From Suttonella ornithocola (lineage in GTDB: Bacteria; Pseudomonadota; Gammaproteobacteria; Cardiobacteriales; Cardiobacteriaceae): a stretch of DNA of 13,007 nucleotides. The translations under genes and the position numbers were made by a program. Of this stretch, positions 6,541 through 13,007 are shown one piece after another. The number at the start of each line of letters is the position of its first letter. Position 1 is the stretch's first letter. The notes beneath the pieces were generated by a model. That model did no database searches and had not been told where the DNA came from. It saw nothing but the letters and a program-made list of their open reading frames with translations. The stretch covers positions 1-13,007 of the forward strand of contig NZ_LWHB01000073.1 of assembly GCF_001889065.1 (NCBI RefSeq), read 5' to 3'.

Positions 6541-8077
6541 CAACGCCACTCAGAAAACCCATATTGCCGCACCCAAACCGCTTTCCGGTTGGTCACTGGC
6601 TTTAGCGACCATTGCCTTGTCTTTATCCGTCTTTATGATGGTATTAGATTCAACTATTGCCAATGTCGCCTTACCAACCATTGCCGGAGATTTAGGCGCG
6701 GCAACCTCGCAAGGAACATGGGTCATTACCATGTTTGCCGTTAGCAACGCGATTTCTATTCCCTTAACAGGATTTTTAGCAAAACGCTTTGGACAAGTTC
6801 GCGTTTTCCTCGTTTCTGGGATTTTATTTGTCATCTGCTCATGGCTGTGTGGCATTGCGCATAACCTTATTGAGTTAGTTATCTTTCGTATTTGCCAAGG
6901 TGCAGTGGCTGGTCCGATGATTCCACTTGCGCAAAGTTTGCTGCTACAATGCTATCCCCCACAAAAACGGGCAATGGCACTTGGGCTTTTTTCAATGGTT
7001 ATCGTTACTGCCCCTATCTTTGGACCTTTATTAGGTGGCTATATCTGCGATAACTATCACTGGGGATGGATTTTCTTCATCAATATCCCTATTGGTATCT
7101 TTGCACTGCTCATTGCTTGGCAACAACTTCGAGATCGCGAAAGTCCTACTGCCAAAGACAAAGTAGATTATATTGGACTCGCATTACTTGTCGCAGGTGT
7201 CGGTTGCCTACAGCTGATGCTTGATCGCGGAAAAGAGCTCGATTGGTTTAGCTCACCAGAAATTCTTTTGCTTAGCGCCATTAGCATCGTATCCCTTAGC
7301 TATCTCATCATTTGGGAATGGGATCATGAAAACCCTATCGTTAATCTTCGCCTTTTCCTAGATCGTAACTTTGCTATCGGCACCTTAGTGATTAGCGCTG
7401 CTTTTATGGTGTATATGGGCGCAATCGTTTTACTCCCTCTCGTCTTACAGCAAACACTTGGCTATACCGCTATTTGGGCAGGACTCGCCTCTTCACCCAT
7501 TGGCGTATTTCCTGTTTTACTCACGCCGATTATTGGAAAATATGGTAACCGTCTTGATATGCGTATTTTGGTTACTTTGAGCTTTATCGTCTATTGCAGT
7601 ACCTTTATTTGGAGAAGTGATTTTACTGCTCAAATGAGCTATTGGGATGTCTTTTGGCCACAATTCGTTCAAGGAATCGGAACCGCAATGTTCTTTATGC
7701 CACTCACAGCTATTACCCTTTCTCGGATATCACCAACGCAATTAGCTGCGGCAGCAGGATTATCCAACTTTGTTCGCACTCTAGCCGGCGGTATTGGGAC
7801 TTCTATCATTACTACCATGTGGGATAGACACACTGGCTTACATCATCAATTTCTTACCGAAGCCATTACCCCTTATAACGATAATGCACAACAGTGGTTA
7901 GCAACCGTTAAAGCGGTCGGCTTAAATCAAGAACAAGCTTATACCTTACTTAACCGAACCATTAGCCAACAATCCAGCATCATCGGTTCCAATGAAGTGT
8001 TCTATATTTCTGGACTGGTTTTCCTCTTACTATTGGGACTAGTATGGTTAGCCAAACCACCTTTTGGACATCGCTAA
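6524..8077 (+). CDS. emrB: EmrB-type DHA2 drug:H+ antiporter
   Basis: Inner-membrane proton-driven exporter of the major facilitator superfamily, DHA2 (14-helix) family, working with EmrA to expel hydrophobic drugs and uncouplers. Family motifs are clear: motif D1 in helix 1 (LDSTIANVALP, 41-51), WVITMFAVSNAISIPLTG, motif A (GFLAKRFGQVRVF, 83-95), the RICQGAVAGPMIPL block with its conserved Arg, and antiporter motif C (about 154-177, with GPLLGGY), followed by GWIFFINIPIGI. Length (517 residues) matches E. coli EmrB. I place the start at ATG 6524; an in-frame TTG at 6521 would add one residue. The start lies inside emrA, with only a weak AAGAGA upstream, so translation probably depends on emrA being read. 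It is the last gene before a convergent dapF. Confidence 0.94.
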   Translation: MSSLNNNATQKTHIAAPKPLSGWSLALATIALSLSVFMMVLDSTIANVALPTIAGDLGAATSQGTWVITMFAVSNAISIPLTGFLAKRFGQVRVFLVSGILFVICSWLCGIAHNLIELVIFRICQGAVAGPMIPLAQSLLLQCYPPQKRAMALGLFSMVIVTAPIFGPLLGGYICDNYHWGWIFFINIPIGIFALLIAWQQLRDRESPTAKDKVDYIGLALLVAGVGCLQLMLDRGKELDWFSSPEILLLSAISIVSLSYLIIWEWDHENPIVNLRLFLDRNFAIGTLVISAAFMVYMGAIVLLPLVLQQTLGYTAIWAGLASSPIGVFPVLLTPIIGKYGNRLDMRILVTLSFIVYCSTFIWRSDFTAQMSYWDVFWPQFVQGIGTAMFFMPLTAITLSRISPTQLAAAAGLSNFVRTLAGGIGTSIITTMWDRHTGLHHQFLTEAITPYNDNAQQWLATVKAVGLNQEQAYTLLNRTISQQSSIIGSNEVFYISGLVFLLLLGLVWLAKPPFGHR

Positions 8078-8082
8078 TCACT

Positions 8083-8115
8083 TGGTTTCTTTGGCGCCGG
8101 TTGCTAAAGAAACCA
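8083..8115. terminator. Inverted repeat between convergent emrB and dapF
   Basis: TGGTTTCTTT (8083-8092) and AAAGAAACCA (8106-8115) form a perfect 10-bp stem around a 13-nt loop, starting 6 nt after the emrB stop. Its place between two converging genes suggests a bidirectional transcription stop or mRNA 3'-end stabiliser. It is not canonical, as neither strand shows a T-run directly after the stem. Confidence 0.45.
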
Positions 8116-8162
8116 TGGCTTATATAAAAAGCTCCCGCAATAGGCATTTTTTAGGAATTTCG

Positions 8163-8999
8163 CTATAAAACCAATTTTCCGGTAAATACCCGTTCAGCAG
8201 CACCTGACATCTTTAATGGATACCCTTCGCCTTTCCATTGAATTTGCAAACGACCGCCAGGTAACGCAACAAATACTCGCTCATTTAATATCCCCCGAGC
8301 AATTCCTACAGCCACCGCCCCACAAGCTCCCGTTCCGCAAGCCTGAGTTTCCCCAACTCCACGTTCAAATACGCGTAAACGAATCTCATTTCTGGAAACG
8401 ACTTCCATAAATCCCACATTTACTCGATCTGGGAATAAAACATTTTGTTGCAACGCCCGACCGACTTCCTCAACCGGCGCATCTACAACATTCTCTACCT
8501 GACAAACCGCATGTGGATTACCCATCGAAACAATCCCAAAAGCATATTCCTGTTCCGCTACTGTAATAAGCTGTTGTAATGCCGAAGTTTGTTGAGAAGT
8601 AAAAAAACTAAAATCTGGAACCCCCATATCCACAGAAAATTGCTCAATACCTTCCGCTAGCCCCTGATAATCAATCTCTATCAATCCGCGCTTAACTGCT
8701 ACCTTAACCGGACGGGAAAAATCAAATAATTGATAATCTCGCAGATACTTCCCAAAGCATCTTGCACCATTTCCACAATGCTCAACTTCACTGCCATCAG
8801 CATTAAAAATTCGGTAAGTAAAATCGGCTTCTCGTGTTGCCGGTTCAATAATCAATAATTGGTCAAAACCAATTCCGGTATGACGTTTTGCCAACGCAGC
8901 AATCTGTTCTCTTGACCAATCAAACGCCGTATCTCGACAATCTAAAACGATAAAATCGTTTCCCAAACCATGCATTTTGTCAAAGCAAATCGGTTGCAT
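8163..8999 (-). CDS. dapF: Diaminopimelate epimerase
   Basis: Cofactor-independent racemase converting L,L- to meso-diaminopimelate, the penultimate step of lysine synthesis and the source of the peptidoglycan cross-linking residue. The 278-residue length is standard. Both halves of the active site are intact: KMHGLGNDFIVLD (8-20), NADGSEVEHCGNGARCFGKY (66-85) with catalytic Cys75, GNPHAV (160-165), and RGVGETQACGTGACG (213-227) with the second catalytic Cys221. The start at ATG 8997-8999 is supported by AAGGATGG just upstream. It runs toward emrB and is divergent from the acid phosphatase gene, so it is probably transcribed alone; none of the usual lysine-pathway or xerC/yigA-type neighbours is present. 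Confidence 0.96.
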   Translation of the reverse strand: MQPICFDKMHGLGNDFIVLDCRDTAFDWSREQIAALAKRHTGIGFDQLLIIEPATREADFTYRIFNADGSEVEHCGNGARCFGKYLRDYQLFDFSRPVKVAVKRGLIEIDYQGLAEGIEQFSVDMGVPDFSFFTSQQTSALQQLITVAEQEYAFGIVSMGNPHAVCQVENVVDAPVEEVGRALQQNVLFPDRVNVGFMEVVSRNEIRLRVFERGVGETQACGTGACGAVAVGIARGILNERVFVALPGGRLQIQWKGEGYPLKMSGAAERVFTGKLVL

Positions 9000-9019
9000 A
9001 TACCATCCTTAAAAAGTTT

Positions 9020-9025
9020 ATTGTA
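9020..9025 (-). promoter_or_regulatory. Candidate -10 element for dapF
   Basis: On the minus strand this reads TACAAT (5 of 6 to consensus), about 20 nt before the dapF ATG. The surrounding CGCTACAATA recurs exactly upstream of corA. No convincing -35 is seen, so the call is tentative. Confidence 0.3.
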
Positions 9026-9090
9026 GCGAGCGATAATCAAGAATGCACTTAGGTTCTTAACAGAAAAAGTTAAAAAATATAGCCAACTTC

Positions 9091-9170
9091 CCAAAAAATG
9101 CATACAACATTAACTCAATATCCAATTTGAAAACAGCATCCTATCTCCAAGCACGGCATACATTTTTTGG
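9091..9170. repeat. 10-bp inverted repeat in the dapF-phosphatase spacer
   Basis: CCAAAAAATG (9091-9100) and CATTTTTTGG (9161-9170) are perfect inverted copies 60 nt apart. GCATACA also occurs next to each arm in direct orientation (9100-9106 and 9156-9162). The 276-nt spacer holds no open frame of note. The arms could be an operator pair, the stem of a long RNA hairpin or a relic of a small mobile repeat; nothing in the sequence decides between them. Confidence 0.4.
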
Positions 9171-9275
9171 AGCCCTGCTATAGATGAATGATAAGCCACT
9201 TTGAATACATTCAGCTTGACTAAGCCATTATGCTAAACTGATTTAATCATCCATTCCGATATAAAAGGAGTATCT

Positions 9276-10010
9276 ATGCAAAAATCGCTTGCTTACTTAG
9301 TTTTAACCACTGCCCTAATAACTACCTGCGGAATTAGCAATGCAAAAGGACCTAAAGTTCCTTATGATCATCCTGGAATGACTGAAAATGATCAAGCGCA
9401 TGAAGCAGAAGTAAACTGGGTTTCCGTTGACGATATCAAGAAAAGCTTAGAAGGCAAAGCACCAACCAAAGTTGGGCTAGACATTGATGATACTGCACTG
9501 GTTTCTAGTCAATGTTTCTATTACGGTAAAAACAAATGGTCGCCTGATAGCCATGATTATTTGCACAATCAGGATTTTTGGGATTATGTTGCTGATGACT
9601 GCGATTTAAGCTCGATTCCAAAAGAATCCACCAAAAAACTCATCGAAATGCATCAAAATCGTGGCGATCAAATTATCTTTATTACAGGTCGTACTCCAAG
9701 TCGTAACTACGATGGTAAATCCTTAGATGGCTTAGGCAAAATACTAGAAAAAACTTTTAACATTAAAAATATGCAGCCAGTTATCTATACACGCGATATC
9801 GTAAAAGAGCCTTTCAAATACGATAAATCGCCTTATATCAAACAAGAAGGCATTACCATTTTTTATGGCGATAGTGATAGCGATATTCATGCGGCTCGTG
9901 AAGTTGGCGCTCGGGGCATTCGCGTGATTCGCCCAGCAGTTAGCACCAATAAACCCTTGCCTTTAAACGGTGGCTATGGCGAAGAAGTCGTACGCGATTC
10001 ATGGTATTAA
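9276..10010 (+). CDS. aphA: Secreted class B acid phosphatase (AphA-like)
   Basis: Periplasmic nonspecific phosphohydrolase/phosphotransferase of the HAD superfamily, releasing phosphate from nucleotides and other monoesters. Residues 1-23 form a signal peptide (MQKSLAYL, hydrophobic core, likely cleavage after SNA). The mature part carries the four HAD motifs: nucleophile motif GLDIDDTAL (67-75, Asp69 and Asp71), ITGRTP (136-141), a Lys near 184, and FYGDSDSDIHAAREVGARGIR (196-216) with metal-binding Asp199 and Asp203. The preceding VNWVSVDDIKKSL and the ending STNKPLPLNGGYGEE match E. coli AphA closely. Length (244) is normal for the class. An excellent AAAGGAG precedes ATG. The upstream spacer has a -35-like TTGACT (9216-9221) but no good -10 at proper distance, and no recognisable Pho box. 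It converges on the small membrane protein gene downstream. Confidence 0.92.
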   Translation: MQKSLAYLVLTTALITTCGISNAKGPKVPYDHPGMTENDQAHEAEVNWVSVDDIKKSLEGKAPTKVGLDIDDTALVSSQCFYYGKNKWSPDSHDYLHNQDFWDYVADDCDLSSIPKESTKKLIEMHQNRGDQIIFITGRTPSRNYDGKSLDGLGKILEKTFNIKNMQPVIYTRDIVKEPFKYDKSPYIKQEGITIFYGDSDSDIHAAREVGARGIRVIRPAVSTNKPLPLNGGYGEEVVRDSWY

Positions 10011-10027
10011 ATACTTTTTTCGCGCAT

Positions 10028-10053
10028 AAAAAAGACCCGCTAAAGAGCGGGTC
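10028..10053 (-). terminator. Intrinsic terminator of the GlsB-family gene
   Basis: On the minus strand, GACCCGCT (10046-10053 complement) pairs perfectly over 8 bp with AGCGGGTC (10034-10041 complement) around a 4-nt loop CTTT, and is followed at once by six Ts. It lies 19 nt after the stop of the small membrane protein gene. On the plus strand no T-run follows, so it is directional, although the hairpin may also protect the phosphatase mRNA end. Confidence 0.88.
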
Positions 10054-10071
10054 AAAAGGGAAGAGACTAAA

Positions 10072-10323
10072 CTATTTCTTAGAAACCAATCCAAAAATTA
10101 CTAAGATAATAATAGCACCAATCACAGAAGCAACAAAGCCAACGGGTTCACCTTGTTGATACCATCCTAAAGAAGATCCTAAAAAGCCTGCCACAAACGA
10201 ACCTGCAATACCTAACCCAGCCGTTAAAAAACAGCCCATTTTATCATCACCGGGTTTTATCGCGCGCGCTACTAAGCCAGCCAAAAAACCGATTACCAAC
10301 ATCCCGATAATACCTGTTCCCAT
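10072..10323 (-). CDS. GlsB/YeaQ/YmgE-family small membrane protein
   Basis: An 83-residue, very hydrophobic inner-membrane protein of the transglycosylase-associated (YeaQ/YmgE, GlsB) family, generally linked to stress responses but without a defined biochemical role. Three membrane segments are visible at about 3-21, 31-52 and 60-79. Family signatures are GFLAGLVARAIKPGDDKMGC (12-31), with the conserved Gly-rich first helix followed by the basic, Gly-containing loop, and the second glycine-rich helix AGLGIAGSFVAGFLG. The start is well supported by AAAGGATGAAG just before ATG. It appears to be a single-gene transcript, with corA 120 nt upstream on the same strand and a strong terminator downstream. 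The 120-nt spacer shows only weak promoter-like hexamers. Confidence 0.85.
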   Translation of the reverse strand: MGTGIIGMLVIGFLAGLVARAIKPGDDKMGCFLTAGLGIAGSFVAGFLGSSLGWYQQGEPVGFVASVIGAIIILVIFGLVSKK

Positions 10324-10443
10324 ACTTCATCCTTTACTTAAGATTAAAACTACATTCATCTTAACGAATAAATTTTAAGAGAATATGAGGATAATATTAC
10401 TACTTTCTCATCAAGATATAGGCAATCTTAGCTTTATCAACAA

Positions 10444-11460
10444 TTACAGCCAATTTTTTCGTCGAAATATAAACAATAAGAAACCGACAATCAATCCCAT
10501 TACCCCTAGTAAAATAAAATAGCCATATTTTGTATGTAACTCTGGCATATTATCGAAGTTCATGCCATAAATCCCTGTCAGTAGCGTCAACGGCATAAAA
10601 ATGATAGTAATCACTGTTAACAACCGCATTTGTAAATTTAGCTGATTGGATTGCAAATTAAGATAAGTATCGGTCAGCGATTGAATCATTTCACGTCCAT
10701 AATCCATTCTGTCACGCATTTGCAAAGTGGTATCTACCAAATCTCGCAAATACGTTTTCGTATGTTGATTGATAAAAGGATTATTCCAGCGCATTAACTG
10801 CGTTAGCGTGTCATTCATACGGCGAACCGTACTTAAAATACGAATACTATCTTGTTTGAGCTTATGAACCTTATTCAGCGTCAGATTGGAATTACTAGAA
10901 AACAGCTTTCTATCATTCTTTTCAATCTTGCTCAATAAAGCATCAATCGCGCCATAATAACGCTCAACCACACAATCTAATAACGCATAAGCCAAAAAAC
11001 CTGAATTTAAATCTGCGCTTTCTCTATCTTCTGGGTCAAAGCCTTCACTCACGGGAGAAAGATGCGTATTGTGGCGCGGTTCAAACGTTAATAACAAATT
11101 CGGCAACACAATCATAAATAGCTGATCATAACCTAAAGTATTATTGCGGTAATGGAACGTCCTCGCCACAATAAATAAATATCCTTTATAAATTTCCGCT
11201 TTGGTTTGCTGACTGCTATTGGTCATATCCTCAATTACCAACTCATGAATGTCATAGGGAGAGAGAATTTTCTCTAATGTTTGCGCATCATTGATCCCAG
11301 AAAAGTGAAACCATGTTAAAGGCATATCTAGTGTATGCGGGTGTTTTCCATGAACAGCAAAAAATTCTTCCAATGTTAAAGCAGTTTCTACTTGTTCATG
11401 AAGGCTAAAATCTGTTCGAGTAATGGTTACTGGCGCATGAGAAGAAATTTTTTTTGCCAT
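10444..11460 (-). CDS. corA: CorA-family Mg2+/divalent cation transporter
   Basis: Homopentameric inner-membrane channel for Mg2+ (also Co2+, Ni2+) uptake. The 338-residue product has the long cytoplasmic N-terminal domain (1-275), with an alpha/beta part and a long stalk helix (about 240-290). The first membrane helix (279-297) ends in the signature YGMNF (298-302), the selectivity GMN motif. A periplasmic loop with MPEL (305-308) follows, then a second helix (313-332) and the basic tail RRKNWL. The intact GMN plus MPEL loop favours CorA over ZntB, although related exporter-type members cannot be excluded. ATG 11460 has no clear Shine-Dalgarno, so an unusual start is possible, but no better in-frame start is seen. 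It is divergent from hemE across 95 nt. Confidence 0.9.
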   Translation of the reverse strand: MAKKISSHAPVTITRTDFSLHEQVETALTLEEFFAVHGKHPHTLDMPLTWFHFSGINDAQTLEKILSPYDIHELVIEDMTNSSQQTKAEIYKGYLFIVARTFHYRNNTLGYDQLFMIVLPNLLLTFEPRHNTHLSPVSEGFDPEDRESADLNSGFLAYALLDCVVERYYGAIDALLSKIEKNDRKLFSSNSNLTLNKVHKLKQDSIRILSTVRRMNDTLTQLMRWNNPFINQHTKTYLRDLVDTTLQMRDRMDYGREMIQSLTDTYLNLQSNQLNLQMRLLTVITIIFMPLTLLTGIYGMNFDNMPELHTKYGYFILLGVMGLIVGFLLFIFRRKNWL

Positions 11461-11488
11461 ATTGTTGGGCAGTTGTAAAAGGACGCAT

Positions 11489-11494
11489 ATTGTA
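11489..11494 (-). promoter_or_regulatory. Candidate -10 element for corA
   Basis: TACAAT on the minus strand (5 of 6), about 29 nt before the corA ATG, lies within CGCTACAATA, the same 10-mer found before dapF. No convincing -35 is seen at 16-18 nt. If real, it would sit back to back with the hemE promoter. Confidence 0.28.
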
Positions 11495-11499
11495 GCGTA

Positions 11500-11527
11500 T
11501 TGCGAGGTATCCAGAAAACGGTATCAT
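11500..11527 (+). promoter_or_regulatory. Sigma70-like promoter of hemE
   Basis: TTGCGA (11500-11505, 4 of 6) and TATCAT (11522-11527, 5 of 6) are spaced by 16 nt. A start near 11534 would give a leader of about 20 nt containing the AAGAGG ribosome binding site before ATG 11556. Confidence 0.55.
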
Positions 11528-11555
11528 GCGAGTTTAATAACAAGAGGATTTTCAA

Positions 11556-12587
11556 ATGAATGATATATTCTTAAAAGTATTACGCGGTGAAAAAGTTGAC
11601 CGCACCCCTGTATGGATGATGCGCCAAGCAGGGCGATACCTGCCTGAATACCGCCAAACGCGCGCGCAAGCAGGTGATTTCATGGATTTATGCCGTAATA
11701 CAGAACTTGCTTGCGAAGTTACCCTTCAACCGCTACGACGCTATCCTTTAGATGCCGCCATACTATTCTCGGATATCCTGACCATCCCAGATGCCATGGG
11801 GCTTGGACTTCGCTTTGTCAAAGGCGAAGGACCACAATTTGCACGCACCATTTGCACCTTAGCAGAAGCCGAAGCTCTCCCCCTTCCGCCAGAAGGCTCT
11901 CTCGATTACGTTTATAACGCCGTACGTCTTATCCGCCAAGAACTTAACAATGCCGTTCCGCTCATTGGCTTTGCTGGCAGCCCGTGGACACTCGCCACTT
12001 ATATGATAGAAGGTAAAGGTAGCCGAGACCATGCACGCGCCAAAGCTTTAGCCTTTTCCGAGCCTGAAACCATTCATATTCTATTAAATAAACTTGCCAC
12101 CGCTGTTAGCCAATACTTACAACGCCAAATTCAAGCGGGTACACAAGCCATTATGCTCTTTGACTCTTGGGGGGGCGCTTTACCTTACTGGGCATACGAA
12201 GAATTTTCCTTACAATACATGCGCCACATATTAAGCGAACTACCAAAAAAAATTCCCACTATCCTCTTCACCAAAGGTGGCGGACAATGGCTTGCACAAA
12301 TGAAAAACAGCGGTGCTAATGCCATTGGACTAGACTGGACGACCTCACTTGCCCATGCACGAAGCATCCTAGGCGAAAACATCGCGCTACAGGGTAATCT
12401 TGACCCCGCGATATTACTCTCTAATCCCCAAACCATTCGAGAAGCCGTTGCGCGCACCCTAGCCGATTATGGAAAAGGCGACCGCCATATCTTTAATCTT
12501 GGACATGGCATCACACCAGACGTTCCGCCAGAAAATGCTAAAGCCATGATTGAGGCTGTTCATGAACTAAGCCCTGCTTATCACTAA
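11556..12587 (+). CDS. hemE: Uroporphyrinogen decarboxylase
   Basis: Cytoplasmic heme-pathway enzyme that removes the four acetate carboxyls of uroporphyrinogen III to give coproporphyrinogen III. The 343-residue length is slightly shorter than E. coli HemE but complete. Diagnostic blocks: PVWMMRQAGRYLPEYR (18-33) with substrate-binding Arg23 and Arg27; the catalytic Asp73 in ILFSDIL (69-75); GFAGSPWTLATYMIEG, the second PROSITE-type signature; QAIMLFDSWGGAL; and the C-terminal NLGHGITPDVPPEN with the conserved His of the active site. The start is supported by AAGAGG and the promoter. No other heme genes adjoin it. The end is intact despite an insertion sequence starting about 50 nt after the stop. 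Confidence 0.97.
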   Translation: MNDIFLKVLRGEKVDRTPVWMMRQAGRYLPEYRQTRAQAGDFMDLCRNTELACEVTLQPLRRYPLDAAILFSDILTIPDAMGLGLRFVKGEGPQFARTICTLAEAEALPLPPEGSLDYVYNAVRLIRQELNNAVPLIGFAGSPWTLATYMIEGKGSRDHARAKALAFSEPETIHILLNKLATAVSQYLQRQIQAGTQAIMLFDSWGGALPYWAYEEFSLQYMRHILSELPKKIPTILFTKGGGQWLAQMKNSGANAIGLDWTTSLAHARSILGENIALQGNLDPAILLSNPQTIREAVARTLADYGKGDRHIFNLGHGITPDVPPENAKAMIEAVHELSPAYH

Positions 12588-12638
12588 ACAAGCGTTTATC
12601 CTCAAATCCTCTAAAAAACGATAAAAATTCAGGAAATA

Positions 12639-13007
12639 TAGTGCAATCATCTAAAACCCAACCCAATCCAAAGCAGATAAAAGAATAAAGTATCAATACA
12701 ATCCATCCGCCATTCTTTGCGTATTTGCTTAATCCAAGCCCACATCTTTTCAATGGGATTTAAGTCTGGACTATAAGGGGGTAACCAAACTATTTCATGC
12801 CCATGCTCTTCAATGATTGCTTGAATATCACTGCGTTTATGAAAAGCGGCATTGTCCATGACAATTACACTGTTTTTAGGTAACTCAGGTAACAGTGCTT
12901 CTCTCACCCAATGAGAGAAAATATCGCTGTTAATAGAACCATCATATAAGCGTAAGGCAAACAATTCTCCATTGATAATGGCTCCAATCGCATTGCTCTG
13001 GTTCTTA
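12639..13007 (-). mobile_element. 3' end of an IS630-family insertion sequence
   Basis: The element runs from a TA dinucleotide near 12637-12640, the target typical of IS630, to past the right edge. The putative terminal repeat begins with GTGCAATCATCTAAAACCC just inside and overlaps the transposase stop. The exact boundary is inferred: the other end is not in the window, so neither the inverted repeat nor the TA duplication can be matched. Confidence 0.65.
12647..13007 (-). CDS. IS630-family transposase, C-terminal part, cut by the window edge
   Basis: The open frame continues to the right edge without a start (the first visible residues are KNQSNAIGAIINGELFALR), so only about 119 C-terminal residues are seen. 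They form the end of a DDE_3-type RNase H catalytic domain: VIVMDNAAFHKRSD supplies the second catalytic Asp, and LPPYSPDLNPIEKMWAWIK the final catalytic Glu, the hallmark of IS630/Tc1-mariner enzymes. The first Asp lies beyond the edge. The end, DTLFFYLLWIGLGFR, is plausible as a natural C terminus reaching into the terminal repeat. It enters this window antisense to hemE. Whether the element is intact, or made of two frames as in some IS630 members, cannot be judged. Confidence 0.88.
   Translation of the reverse strand, partial: KNQSNAIGAIINGELFALRLYDGSINSDIFSHWVREALLPELPKNSVIVMDNAAFHKRSDIQAIIEEHGHEIVWLPPYSPDLNPIEKMWAWIKQIRKEWRMDCIDTLFFYLLWIGLGFR

Noticed and set aside
8120..8160. AAAAAGC...GCATTTTTT segment near the dapF end as a second terminator
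   Set aside because: The A and T runs can pair but the inner G/C bases do not form a stem.
9000..9275. Possible small gene or Pho box in the divergent spacer
   Set aside because: Open frames are at most about ten codons, and no repeated CTGTCA-type Pho motif is visible.
12538..12753. Minus-strand open frame of 71 codons spanning the hemE end and the IS border
   Set aside because: It is a shadow of the transposase in another frame; the DDE-containing frame explains the region.
1..13007. DNA uptake sequences of Neisseria or Pasteurellaceae type
   Set aside because: I saw no repeated copies of GCCGTCTGAA, AAGTGCGGT or ACAAGCGGT; single near matches inside genes are at chance level.

Overview
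The window looks like chromosomal DNA from a moderately AT-rich gammaproteobacterium. The evidence is an EmrRAB-type drug efflux operon with E. coli-like order (regulator, membrane fusion protein, 14-helix transporter), a DusB-class tRNA-dihydrouridine synthase, a class B (AphA-type) acid phosphatase, a proteobacterial uroporphyrinogen decarboxylase, and a BapA-type secreted adhesin prefix with a diderm lipoprotein. A Cardiobacteriales- or Moraxellaceae-like host would fit the mix, but this is an impression and the genus cannot be fixed from the sequence alone.

Left part (1-1698, minus strand): the start of a large repeat-containing surface adhesin that runs off the left edge, preceded by a small outer-membrane-type lipoprotein gene in the same orientation. 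The adhesin frame is broken: it stops at 115-117, yet the reading frame one base over continues the same protein family without a stop to the edge of the window. This is the most unusual feature here.

Central part: dusB (minus) is divergent from norM-folA (plus), a MATE efflux pump whose stop overlaps the dihydrofolate reductase start by 8 nt. Next comes emrR-emrA-emrB (plus), three overlapping genes behind a strong sigma70-like promoter that contains a near-perfect dyad, a good candidate for the EmrR operator. Two multidrug exporters therefore flank the trimethoprim target gene. A 10-bp-stem inverted repeat separates emrB from the convergent dapF.

Right part: dapF (minus) and the secreted acid phosphatase gene (plus) diverge from a 276-nt spacer that holds a 10-bp inverted repeat. 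The phosphatase gene converges on a small GlsB/YeaQ-family membrane protein gene (minus), which ends in a classic intrinsic terminator. corA (minus) and hemE (plus) diverge from a 95-nt spacer with a recognisable hemE promoter. The last ~370 nt are the 3' end of an IS630-family insertion sequence, inserted about 50 nt after the hemE stop and cut by the right edge.

Most of the window is ordinary housekeeping and efflux genes. I found no CRISPR array, tRNA, rRNA, or clear defence or toxin-antitoxin system. The observations most worth checking are the frameshifted adhesin with its lipoprotein partner, the composition break inside the adhesin, and the dyad in the emr promoter.
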